Below are positions 1-6,744 of a stretch of DNA of 10,275 bases, one piece after another (positions within the stretch are counted from its first letter, which is position 1; each line of letters begins with the position of its first letter). The DNA is taken from contig JAESTY010000162.1 in the NCBI GenBank assembly GCA_016763355.1, positions 1 through 10,275 of the forward strand, written 5' to 3'. The notes under the pieces are model-generated. The model worked only from the letters and a program-made list of their open reading frames with translations. It was not told the DNA's origin and did not search any database. Position numbers and translations under genes: made by a program. The stretch comes from Immundisolibacteraceae bacterium. Lineage in GTDB: Bacteria > Pseudomonadota > Gammaproteobacteria > Immundisolibacterales > Immundisolibacteraceae.

Positions 1-681
1 CCAATTTCTGGCCGCCTGGATCAGGGCGGCCAGATCATCAAACTGCCGATCCGCCTGCCACTCTGCTAACGCTTCGTCAGCAGCTATATAACCCCAGCGG
101 GCGATTGCAGTGGTCACACCAGCAGCGCTTCCAGCAATAATGTCCTGCCGGGCATCACCGATAAACCAACATTTTTCCGCAGCCAGGTTCATCTGCCTCA
201 ACGCCAGGTAAATCATCGCAGGATCCGGTTTAGCCTGTTCAACCTGATCTGGCGTTACCACCACACCACTCGTTGGTTGCAGTGTTAAGTCTGCTAATAG
301 AGGTTCAACAAAACGCAGTGGTTTGTTGGTAGCAATAGCCCAGGGAATGGCTTTCTCAGCTAACACGCTCAATAGTTCACCGACCCCCGCAAACAGATGA
401 CTTTCGCGGCTCACCCGGTTGGCATAGATTTCCAGAAAACGCTGCCGCAATCCATCAAATTCTGCATTACCGGGCCCAATCCCGAGGGCCAGTTCTATTA
501 GCCCCCTGGCACCCTGCGATACCCGTAATCGACAAGGTGAATATTCCGGCGCTGGCTGGCCTATCTCATCAAGCAGCTCAAACAATGCCCCTACCAGATC
601 AGGAGCGGTATCAACCAAAGTGCCATCAAGATCAAACAGTACACCTTGGGGAGCAGCCAATTGGGCTGTTAACTCCGACAT
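1..681 (-). CDS. mupP: HAD-superfamily phosphatase, MupP/Gph type (3' end beyond window)
   Basis: Partial gene: 227 codons are visible from the ATG at 681 and the frame is still open at base 1. It is a haloacid-dehalogenase-type phosphatase. Motif I is FDLDGT at residues 16-21 (nucleophile D17, acid D19), motif II is T118 in ATNKP, motif III is K151 in KPDP, and motif IV is GDARQD with D176 and D180. The stretches TNKPLRFVEPL and RWGYI followed by a W-x-AD segment resemble MupP, the N-acetylmuramate 6-phosphate phosphatase of peptidoglycan recycling, more than E. coli Gph (phosphoglycolate phosphatase); this comparison is from memory. MupP is normally about 225 residues, so little is missing. 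The start is uncertain: no good ribosome site precedes the ATG, and a TTG at codon 8 is preceded by GGAG. The terminator of the upstream pdxA-like gene ends only about 15 bases before this ATG. HAD phosphatase is certain; MupP is likely; Gph is the alternative. Confidence 0.85.
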   Translation of the reverse strand, partial: MSELTAQLAAPQGVLFDLDGTLVDTAPDLVGALFELLDEIGQPAPEYSPCRLRVSQGARGLIELALGIGPGNAEFDGLRQRFLEIYANRVSRESHLFAGVGELLSVLAEKAIPWAIATNKPLRFVEPLLADLTLQPTSGVVVTPDQVEQAKPDPAMIYLALRQMNLAAEKCWFIGDARQDIIAGSAAGVTTAIARWGYIAADEALAEWQADRQFDDLAALIQAARNW

Positions 682-695
682 CTATCCACGTCCAT

Positions 696-733
696 AAAAA
701 AAGGCGTGATGACTTAGCCGCCATCACGCCTTT
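696..733 (-). terminator. Rho-independent terminator after the pdxA-like gene
   Basis: A perfect 12-bp stem (700-711 with 722-733) encloses a 10-base loop. Read on the minus strand it is followed by seven Ts (702-696), the last three of them within the stem foot. It lies about 50 bases beyond the pdxA-like stop codon and directly in front of the HAD phosphatase start, so it would end or attenuate the transcript between the two genes. Confidence 0.85.
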
Positions 734-781
734 GACTTTCAAATAACCGCTACTGAGATTAATCAGTAAACAACTTCAAAA

Positions 782-1750
782 CTAAATGAAGCCGTTGCCC
801 GCACTGAAACTCGCTGCCTGCAACATTGAGGCAAGAATCATTTCATGACTGGCGATGTTCTGGCCAACAATGTCCATTGCCGTGCCATGAGCCACCGACA
901 TACTTAGGTAACTAGTACCCAGCGTGGTTGCGCAATTGCCATCAAATTTCCAGGTTTTCAACGCGATATGACCTTGATCGTGATACATGCAGAGCACCAC
1001 GTCATACTGAGAGTCTACGCAACGACGGAACACGGTATCAGGGGCGATAGGACCAACGACATCAATACCAGCGGCCTTAGCTGCCTCAATACCGGGAGTG
1101 ATTTCTTTGGTATCTTCTTCACCCACCGCATGGCAGTTAAAACCTGACACGGCGATTTTAGGGTTTTCAATACCCCATTTGCTGAAACTTTCATGAATCA
1201 ACTCAATCGCGCTTTGCACCAGCTCTTTGGTAATCACAGCGCTAACATTGGCTAACGGCATATGATCGGTCAGGTGCACCACACGCAGCGGGCCGTTCAA
1301 GAGGGTTAAATAAGTGGAGCCAGGTTCCGGTGGGATGATGGTATCCAGCACATTCGCCAATTTCATCGCGCCGGTGTTAATCGGACCCATGATCACCCCG
1401 TCAACCTTACCCGCGTTGGCTAGTTGTTCGCCTTCTGCGAGCCATTCAGCAGTTGCCTTGCCACAAGCAGCACTCTCAACACCCAGTTCATAATCACCAA
1501 TAGAGATTTGACCGGTATCGTAAACCTGCAGCGTGCCTGGGTCTTCACCCACATCTTTAATATCAGTGATCTTCACCACCTTAAAATCGGTGCCGGTAAT
1601 TTTGACCGCATTTTCAACAGTCTCAGTACAACCGATCAGCACCGGCCGACTGGTTTCATAAGGCTTCCCAGTTGACAGGGCCCGGACCACGACCTCAGGA
1701 CCAATGCCTGCGGGATCACCGATGATGGTGGCAATAATAGGTTTACTCAT
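782..1750 (-). CDS. PdxA-family NAD-dependent dehydrogenase, divergent (not biosynthetic PdxA)
   Basis: The 322-residue product has the length and backbone of PdxA (4-hydroxythreonine-4-phosphate dehydrogenase, about 330 residues). GDPAGIGPE is at residues 11-19, and the three metal-binding histidines are at H163 (TDHMPL), H207 (FNCHAVG) and H257 (YHDQG). The family's GHTE substrate loop reads GSTY at 144-147, so the phosphate-contacting His is lost. INK reads INT, and the C-terminal DHGTA reads AHGTA. The HDQGHI form of the third metal motif is, from memory, shared with catabolic paralogues such as PdxA2 (4-phospho-threonate/erythronate dehydrogenases) and TphB (a cis-dihydrodiol dicarboxylate dehydrogenase), and not with HDQGLP of biosynthetic PdxA. 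The ATG is set by AGGAGG five bases upstream (1756-1761). The gene is divergent from a CoA-dependent catabolic cluster, which fits a catabolic role. Family certain; substrate unknown. Confidence 0.88.
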   Translation of the reverse strand: MSKPIIATIIGDPAGIGPEVVVRALSTGKPYETSRPVLIGCTETVENAVKITGTDFKVVKITDIKDVGEDPGTLQVYDTGQISIGDYELGVESAACGKATAEWLAEGEQLANAGKVDGVIMGPINTGAMKLANVLDTIIPPEPGSTYLTLLNGPLRVVHLTDHMPLANVSAVITKELVQSAIELIHESFSKWGIENPKIAVSGFNCHAVGEEDTKEITPGIEAAKAAGIDVVGPIAPDTVFRRCVDSQYDVVLCMYHDQGHIALKTWKFDGNCATTLGTSYLSMSVAHGTAMDIVGQNIASHEMILASMLQAASFSAGNGFI

Positions 1751-1801
1751 AATATCCTCCTGGAATTAAGCGCAATTTTAGAATTCTAGTCAGCAGCTCA
1801 C

Positions 1802-1877
1802 ATGCTACTGGATTAAAAAACGGCTGATGCTACAAGCCAGTGGGTTACGGCCTGGCTGAAGCCCCGCATAGTAGCAT
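1802..1877. repeat. Three copies of ATGCTAC, two direct and one inverted
   Basis: ATGCTAC occurs at 1802-1808 and 1827-1833 on the plus strand (25 bases from start to start), and as GTAGCAT at 1871-1877. The first and third copies share ATGCTACT. They sit 50 to 130 bases upstream of the pdxA-like start codon, where a regulator would bind. A second inverted repeat, AGCCAG/CTGGCT (1835-1840 and 1852-1857), lies between them. Binding-site status is inference; no regulator gene is in the window. Confidence 0.35.
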
Positions 1878-2145
1878 TTGAGAGGGCTGTTAATGAAGAT
1901 CAACTATTCCCAGACCCCGAGCAGGCATGATAAAACTGATCACCGCTCATCAGCGGCGAACCTTTTTGGTGGTTAAGGTATCGAGGCTTGTTCATCCGAA
2001 TACCAAATTACGCATATTTTTTAAGCAGTTACTAGACTTCACAGCACCATTAAGACCTGTTCTACTTAGCCCCGCTGCCACACTAGTGCAGCGTTTACCC
2101 TATCTAAGATCATTGGCACCCGTAGCGTGGCCGGCCTGGGCAAAC

Positions 2146-2167
2146 CCTTAGCGGGGCCCGCTTAAGG
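2146..2167. promoter_or_regulatory. GC-rich imperfect palindrome upstream of the hydratase-like gene
   Basis: Arms of CCTTAGCGGG and CCCGCTTAAGG match except for one extra A. It lies about 70 bases before the GTG start, and the left arm can instead pair with GCCCCGCT at 2069-2076. It could be an operator or a leader hairpin. There is no T-run, so it is not a terminator. Confidence 0.35.
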
Positions 2168-2223
2168 TAAAGATGACAGCATATCGGGTAAACGGACCCA
2201 ATGAAAACATGGCGGAACCCTTT

Positions 2224-2229
2224 AGGAGG
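2224..2229 (+). promoter_or_regulatory. Ribosome binding site that fixes a GTG start
   Basis: AGGAGG is placed eight bases before GTG at 2238. No in-frame ATG near this position gives the N-terminus expected for the family, so the GTG is the start. The acyl-CoA dehydrogenase at 3412 has the same extended site, AGGAGGCAT. Confidence 0.85.
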
Positions 2230-2237
2230 CATATCCC

Positions 2238-3059
2238 GTGAGTAACTACGAAGCAATTATCCTGACGTTTGAAGGTGAAGTAGCAACCATTCAGTTCAAT
2301 CGTCCAGAAAAGAAAAACTGCATGAGCCCGACTCTGCATAAGAACATGGTGCACGCAGTTGAAGAAGTGCGCGCTGCTAAGTCTAAAGTGCTGGTGATTA
2401 CCGGCATCAACGACACCTTCTGCGCCGGTATGGATCTGGAACTGTGTTTCCTCGAGCCCTTCGATGATCCTGAAAAAATGGAAGAAATCAACAAAGACGT
2501 TTTCGGTTGGTTCAAAGCCATCAAAGACTTCCCTGCGGTCACCATTGCCAAAGTTAACGGCTGGTGTTTCGGGGGTGGTATGGAACTGGCTGGCATTTGC
2601 GACATCGCAATTGTTGCCAACGAATCAATCTGGGGCCTGTCAGAAGTTAACTTTGGCATCTTCCCTGGCGGTGGCACCACCTGGTCTTATGCCCACAACA
2701 TGCCGGCTCGTAAAAAAGCGCTTTATTATGCGTTGACCGCTGACACCTTTACCGGTGCTGAAGCCGAAGCACTGGGATATGCAACCAAGTCTGTGCCTTT
2801 GGCCGACCTGGACGCCGAGACTCAGAAGGTTGTTGACATGTTGGTCACTAAGGGCCGCATCGTGCTCACCAAGACCAAAGAAGTTTACGAAAAAGTTATC
2901 TGGATGGACTTCCCAACTGCCATTGATTATGAAATGGCTAAACTCTGGGAATTGTCTCGCGAAACCAATGATGACTGGGTCCGCACTGCACTGGCTTCTT
3001 TCAAGAAGCGTGAGTTCAAACCTGGAACTCAGACCTATAAACTGGTCAACGACGTATAA
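2238..3059 (+). CDS. Enoyl-CoA hydratase/isomerase family protein resembling hydroxycinnamoyl-CoA hydratase-lyase
   Basis: The 273-residue product has the crotonase fold and follows HCHL (feruloyl/p-coumaroyl-CoA hydratase-lyase, about 276 residues) along its whole length: RPEKKNCMSPTL (22-33), AGMDL (63-67), VNGWCFGGG (106-114), GLSEVNFGI (133-141), and a C-terminal FKPGTQTYK. The oxyanion-hole backbone residues would be M65 and G114. By alignment to the recalled P. fluorescens enzyme, lyase Ser123 is E116 here and phenol-binding Tyr239 is M233, while Glu143 is kept as E136. E116 plus E136 is the two-glutamate arrangement of ordinary enoyl-CoA hydratases. Hydration of an unsaturated acyl-CoA is therefore more likely than vanillin-type cleavage. 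It starts with GTG and is a single-gene unit closed by its own terminator, just upstream of an acyl-CoA dehydrogenase that would make its substrate. Family certain; lyase activity doubtful. Confidence 0.9.
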   Translation: MSNYEAIILTFEGEVATIQFNRPEKKNCMSPTLHKNMVHAVEEVRAAKSKVLVITGINDTFCAGMDLELCFLEPFDDPEKMEEINKDVFGWFKAIKDFPAVTIAKVNGWCFGGGMELAGICDIAIVANESIWGLSEVNFGIFPGGGTTWSYAHNMPARKKALYYALTADTFTGAEAEALGYATKSVPLADLDAETQKVVDMLVTKGRIVLTKTKEVYEKVIWMDFPTAIDYEMAKLWELSRETNDDWVRTALASFKKREFKPGTQTYKLVNDV

Positions 3060-3071
3060 GGTAGCAAGCTT

Positions 3072-3109
3072 AATGCCATCGGGAGACAACTTCTACCGAT
3101 GGCATTTTT
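3072..3109 (+). terminator. Rho-independent terminator after the hydratase-like gene
   Basis: A perfect 11-bp stem (3072-3082 with 3096-3106) with a 13-base loop leads into TTTTT (3105-3109). It starts 12 bases after the stop codon, so the hydratase-like gene is transcribed apart from the dehydrogenase, ligase and thioesterase that follow. Confidence 0.9.
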
Positions 3110-3411
3110 CTATCTGACCCTCCCCAAATCAGTGACCAATCTCATAAACCTCAAACTCATCACTGCTGATTCGAAAAAATTAAAAAACAGCGATTGAGTG
3201 ATGGCAACTTCCAGTTTCTCATCGTCATATTAAGAAGCCCTGACAATAGCAGGCGACGGGGTTACAACCCTGGCTAGCGGTAAGCAAATAATAAAAAACA
3301 CCGCCCCAAAACATCATTCTGGGTGATTCCTGTTACACCGAACCACCTCAGACGACATAGTCCCTAACCGGGTATTAGCGGTAGGGCATTTTAAAGAGGA
3401 GGCATCCAGCC
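3110..3411 (+). other. 302-base leader/promoter region of the acyl-CoA dehydrogenase
   Basis: No gene is seen. The region contains a short palindrome GGGTT-AC-AACCC (3259-3270), the word TAGCGGTA twice (3275-3282 and 3376-3383), and a hairpin CCCTAACCG/CGGTAGGG with one bulged A (3362-3370 and 3379-3386) that ends ten bases before the ribosome site AGGAGG (3397-3402). I could not pick a sigma-70 or sigma-54 promoter with confidence. Because the preceding gene has a strong terminator, the promoter for 3412-6712 must lie here. Confidence 0.45.
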
Positions 3412-4578
3412 ATGAACTTCGATTTTTCAGAAGAACAGATCATGCTGCGCGACCTGTGTAGCAAAATTGCCAGTGATTTCACCGACGCCTACTGGCAGGG
3501 TATCGACGACGACTACCGCTTCCCTCGGGAGTTCTGGGACGCCCTGAAAGACCAGGGACTGCTTGGCATCGGCCTGCCTGAAGAATTCGGCGGCAGCGGC
3601 ATGGGTTTATTGGAAATGTGCATCGCTGCAGAAGCACTCAGCGTTGAACCCACCGGCGGCGGCGAAGGCGGCGGCATGTTTGTTTGTGGCCCCGTATTTG
3701 GCGGCTATCTGATCTCCGGCGCCGGTAGCCAGGAACAAAAAGAGAAGTATCTGCCTGCCATCGTCAGCGGCGACGTTTGGGCCGGTGCTTTTACCGAGCC
3801 GGATTCCGGTTCTAACATCACCCAAATCACCACAGAAGCCATCGATTGTGGCGACCATTACAAGGTCAAAGGCCAGAAGGTCTTTATCTCCAACATCGCC
3901 AATGCCCAGCATATCGCCATTATGTGTCGTACTTCGCCCTATGACCCGGCCAAGCGCACCGCTGGTGTGTCATTGATGGTCGCTGACCTACCCAGTAGCA
4001 AAATCGAAGCTCGTCCATTCAAAAAAATGGGTGCTCGCTTCATGGATACCAACCAGGTCTTCATCGATGACCTCGAAGTCCCCAAAGAGAACCTCATTGG
4101 CAAGGAAGGCCAGGGCTGGAAATCGCTCTACGGCGTGCTTAATCCAGAGCGTCTGGCGATCGCTGCCGGCAGTGTTGGTACCGGGTTATATCTGGTTAAC
4201 AAAGCCGTTCAATACGCCAAAGAACGTTCCGTATGGGGCAAACCTATTGCTACTCATCAGGGATTACAGTTCCCGCTGGCTGAAGCAAAAATTCAGCTTG
4301 AAACCGCTAAATTAAAAACCTTTGAAGCTGCCTGGCTGTTCGACCAGGGCCGTGAATGCGGAGTTCAGGCTGCGATTGCCAAATTTGCCGCCGCTAAAGC
4401 CGCTCTTTTTGCCGCTGACCGGGCCATCCAGACCCTCGGTGGCGCTGGCTATATTTCCGAGTCAGGCGTAGAGCGCCATTGGCGTAACCTGCGTCTGAAC
4501 CGCATCGCGCCGGTTACCGACGAAATGACCCTGAACTACATTGCTCAACACGACCTGGGCATGCCTCGCTCCTACTAA
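3412..4578 (+). CDS. Acyl-CoA dehydrogenase with relocated catalytic base
   Basis: The 388-residue product is a normal-length FAD-dependent acyl-CoA dehydrogenase that would introduce the alpha-beta double bond and pass electrons to ETF. The FAD/substrate loop GAFTEPDSGSN is at 125-135, ERSVWGKPI at 271-279 precedes the C-terminal helical bundle, and the flavin-binding QTLGGAGY is at 340-347. The usual C-terminal YEGTSEIQ segment, which carries the catalytic Glu of MCAD, reads IAPVTDEM at 365-372, with P367 at the Glu position. NPERL at 244-248 places E246 where isovaleryl-CoA dehydrogenase has its base (LER, Glu254), so E246 is the likely base. CaiA-type dehydrogenases show a similar C-terminus. 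A glycine-rich stretch is at 82-88. AGGAGG nine bases upstream fixes the ATG. The ligase and thioesterase lie downstream on the same strand. Substrate unknown, plausibly branched or cyclic. Confidence 0.92.
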   Translation: MNFDFSEEQIMLRDLCSKIASDFTDAYWQGIDDDYRFPREFWDALKDQGLLGIGLPEEFGGSGMGLLEMCIAAEALSVEPTGGGEGGGMFVCGPVFGGYLISGAGSQEQKEKYLPAIVSGDVWAGAFTEPDSGSNITQITTEAIDCGDHYKVKGQKVFISNIANAQHIAIMCRTSPYDPAKRTAGVSLMVADLPSSKIEARPFKKMGARFMDTNQVFIDDLEVPKENLIGKEGQGWKSLYGVLNPERLAIAAGSVGTGLYLVNKAVQYAKERSVWGKPIATHQGLQFPLAEAKIQLETAKLKTFEAAWLFDQGRECGVQAAIAKFAAAKAALFAADRAIQTLGGAGYISESGVERHWRNLRLNRIAPVTDEMTLNYIAQHDLGMPRSY

Positions 4579-4602
4579 TCCAGGTGCTGAATCGATAAAC
4601 CC

Positions 4603-4636
4603 AAGCCGGAGCTGGCCACCTGCCCAGCTCCGGCTT
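4603..4636 (+). other. 13-bp hairpin without T-run between dehydrogenase and ligase
   Basis: AAGCCGGAGCTGG (4603-4615) pairs perfectly with 4624-4636 around an 8-base loop. No run of Ts follows, so it is a poor intrinsic terminator. It may protect the 3' end of the dehydrogenase mRNA or lower expression of the ligase and thioesterase relative to it. Confidence 0.6.
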
Positions 4637-4693
4637 ACCTAATTTGGGTCAGCTGGAAAATATCAGCGCCACAGCAAGCAGAGGAGAAAGACC

Positions 4694-6265
4694 ATGCATA
4701 ACGATCAGGACGCAACCCTGCGTGACATGATTCACCGGGCCGCCAAATGGTTCCCTGACAATGAAGCCGCGGTAGATGATATCTGCCGCTATACCTACCG
4801 CGAACTACTCGACAAAATTCAACGTACCGCCAAGCTGCTGCATACGCAGGGAGTACGTAAGGGCGATCGAGTCGCATTACTAATGTTCCCATCAGCAAAC
4901 CATGTGGTGGCTTTGTTTGGCGCCATTGAACTGGGTGCCATTCCGGTAGCGCTGCATTTACGCGAATCTCCGGCCACCATCGCCGCCACCCTGGAGCGAC
5001 TATCACCACGCACCTTGATTTACGATGGAACCCTGGCAGAGGTTGCTGACCATATTCGTAGCGCGGTGCCGGTTATTACCGGCTATATACGTGCCCAGTC
5101 TGAGCGCACCCCACAGGAGGTTCTGGACAATAGCCCCGACGTGGTTCTGCCCCGTGATTTAAAGGATTACGAGCTCGACTTCCGACCCATGCCCCTCAAA
5201 GATACTGACACGGCTGTCATTGCGCTGTCGTCAGGCACTACTGGCCTGCCTAAGGGCATCATGCATACCCACCGCACTTTAGTGGAAAGTGCTCGCGGTG
5301 GCGCCTATGTGTGGGCAACCACGCCCTATAGTTGCATTGTTAACATGTCGACTACTGCCTTTATAGGCTGGTACAACTGCACGCTACCGTTTCTTAACGC
5401 AGCGTCTAAAGTTGTCTTTATGAGTGGCTGGGATCCTGAGGTCTGGTTGCAGAAGAATCAGGATGAATCTGGCACCGTTGCCTTTCTGGTACCGACCATG
5501 TGGCGCATGCTGATGCGCCGGGACGATATCGACCAATACGATTTCAGCAAAGTCGAACGTGCAGGGTTTGCTGGCGAGCCGATGGATACCAGCACCATGG
5601 CACTGGTCCAGCAGAAAATCACCCCTTCGATCATTAATATCTACGGCACTACCGAAACCGGTTCCTGTGCCGCCGGCACAGTAATGTTTACCCCAGATTT
5701 TGCCAACGAGTCGAAAATGGCAAGTGTGGGTAAGCCTTTCATCAATGCTGACGTTCGAATCATTACCCCCGGTGGCACGAGTAAAGATGAACTTGCCAAA
5801 GGCGAAGAAGGTGAAGTCATCATCCGTGGCCTTTCGGTTGCTAGCGAAGTATGGGACCAACCGGAAGTTGCTGAACGAATTTTTGAGGGCCCCTGGTGGC
5901 ATTCAGGTGACATGGGGGTGATTGACGAAGATAACTATGTCTACCTGCGCGGTCGTATCGACGACATGATCATCTCCGGTGGCATCAACATTCTGCCCAG
6001 CCGAGTCGAAGATTTAATTCTTGCCCATCCAGCGGTCAGCGAATGTGCCGTGGTTGGCGTCACCGACGAGCAGTGGGGACAAAAGGTGGTCGCCTATGTC
6101 GTGGTCACCAGTGACATTAGTGAACAGGAACTGCTCGATTACGCCAAAACTACCGACCTGGCCAGCTATCAACGACCGAAGGAATACCGCTTTATGGATG
6201 AGTTACCTAAAGGCAACACCGGTAAGGTCAGTCGTCGCGGTTTACGCACCCAGGCTGAGTCCTAA
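4694..6265 (+). CDS. ATP-dependent acyl-CoA ligase (ANL superfamily)
   Basis: The 523-residue product is an adenylate-forming acid-CoA ligase. It activates a carboxylic acid to acyl-AMP and then to acyl-CoA, the entry step for the dehydrogenase encoded upstream. Motifs appear in order: phosphate loop SSGTTGLPKG (179-188), the YGTTE adenine motif (317-321), HSGD with D406 contacting ribose, the hinge RGRIDDMIISGG with R421 (419-430), and PKGNTGKVSR with the adenylation lysine K511 (505-514). All key residues are intact. The length and a short C-terminal domain fit aryl- or medium-chain acid ligases, but the acid-binding pocket cannot be read reliably by eye. A purine-rich ribosome site at 4681-4689 precedes the ATG. 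The thioesterase starts three bases after the stop, so the two are almost certainly co-transcribed and coupled. Confidence 0.94.
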   Translation: MHNDQDATLRDMIHRAAKWFPDNEAAVDDICRYTYRELLDKIQRTAKLLHTQGVRKGDRVALLMFPSANHVVALFGAIELGAIPVALHLRESPATIAATLERLSPRTLIYDGTLAEVADHIRSAVPVITGYIRAQSERTPQEVLDNSPDVVLPRDLKDYELDFRPMPLKDTDTAVIALSSGTTGLPKGIMHTHRTLVESARGGAYVWATTPYSCIVNMSTTAFIGWYNCTLPFLNAASKVVFMSGWDPEVWLQKNQDESGTVAFLVPTMWRMLMRRDDIDQYDFSKVERAGFAGEPMDTSTMALVQQKITPSIINIYGTTETGSCAAGTVMFTPDFANESKMASVGKPFINADVRIITPGGTSKDELAKGEEGEVIIRGLSVASEVWDQPEVAERIFEGPWWHSGDMGVIDEDNYVYLRGRIDDMIISGGINILPSRVEDLILAHPAVSECAVVGVTDEQWGQKVVAYVVVTSDISEQELLDYAKTTDLASYQRPKEYRFMDELPKGNTGKVSRRGLRTQAES

Positions 6266-6268
6266 CCA

Positions 6269-6712
6269 ATGAGTGATACCAATAGGCCCAAGCATGGCGT
6301 CGACCTCAGCTTTGTCGACATGGATCAACCCCACACCTTAAAAACCTTCAAGGCCGATGTTGAGACTCTAGAGCCCGGTTTTGCCCGCATCCGTTATCCC
6401 TTTAATCTGGAGTGGTGCAACCCACGCGGATCACTTCAGGGAGGCATGTTTGCCGTGTTTCTGGACGAAGTAATGGGTTATGCGATGATCGGCAGTCACC
6501 CAAAACTGGATACGCTCTGGACCACTACGTCATTGAATGTCAGTTACCTGCGGCCGATTACCGGTGAATGTATCGCCGAAGGTCGGGTGATTCGTGAGGG
6601 TAAGCGCTCGGTTTATGTTGAAGCTGAAATTCTCACCGCTGACGGCAAGCTGGCGGCCAAGGGCACCTCAACCATGATGATTCTCAGACGCGATGGCGAG
6701 TTAGCCGAGTGA
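6269..6712 (+). CDS. PaaI-type hotdog-fold acyl-CoA thioesterase
   Basis: The 147-residue product has the size and layout of PaaI/YbgC-class hotdog thioesterases. NPRGSLQGG at 51-59 matches the N-P-x-G-x-x-H/Q-G-G signature with Q57 in the H/Q place. LDEVMGYA (65-72) carries the helix carboxylates D66 and E67, and LNVSYLRPI (89-97) is the conserved central strand. It would hydrolyse an acyl-CoA, either to release the end product or to rescue CoA from stalled intermediates, as PaaI does in phenylacetate breakdown. Only three bases separate it from the ligase stop and no clear ribosome site is visible, so translation is probably coupled. It is the last gene of the rightward unit. Thioesterase assignment firm; substrate unknown. 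Confidence 0.9.
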   Translation: MSDTNRPKHGVDLSFVDMDQPHTLKTFKADVETLEPGFARIRYPFNLEWCNPRGSLQGGMFAVFLDEVMGYAMIGSHPKLDTLWTTTSLNVSYLRPITGECIAEGRVIREGKRSVYVEAEILTADGKLAAKGTSTMMILRRDGELAE

Positions 6713-6744
6713 TCTGCGACCGTCGTTAAACATTAAGTTCGACC

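Larger units (their letters stand above)
1751..2237. other. 487-base divergent control region between pdxA-like and hydratase-like genes
   Basis: No convincing gene is seen; the open frames here lack ribosome sites and recognisable protein. The region must hold the leftward promoter of the pdxA-like gene and the rightward promoter of the hydratase-like gene. Its left half carries three copies of a 7-base word (listed separately). Its right half is rich in inverted repeats: CACTAGTG at 2081-2088, GCCCCGCT/AGCGGGGC at 2069-2076 and 2150-2157, GTTTACCC/GGGTAAAC at 2093-2100 and 2186-2193, and a GC-rich palindrome at 2146-2167. A weak leftward -10 candidate, TAGAAT on the minus strand, is at 1783-1788, but no good -35 goes with it. 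Confidence 0.5.

Noticed and set aside
2114..2133. TTGGCAC as the -24 element of a sigma-54 promoter upstream of the hydratase-like gene
   Set aside because: No GC of a TTGC -12 element lies at the required spacing from the GG.
1927..2151. 74-residue open frame in the divergent control region
   Set aside because: No ribosome site, no recognisable family, and it overlaps the inverted-repeat-rich leader; looks like a chance frame.
5384..5902. 172-residue minus-strand frame inside the ligase gene
   Set aside because: Antisense shadow of a gene with all ligase motifs intact; no ribosome site or known family.
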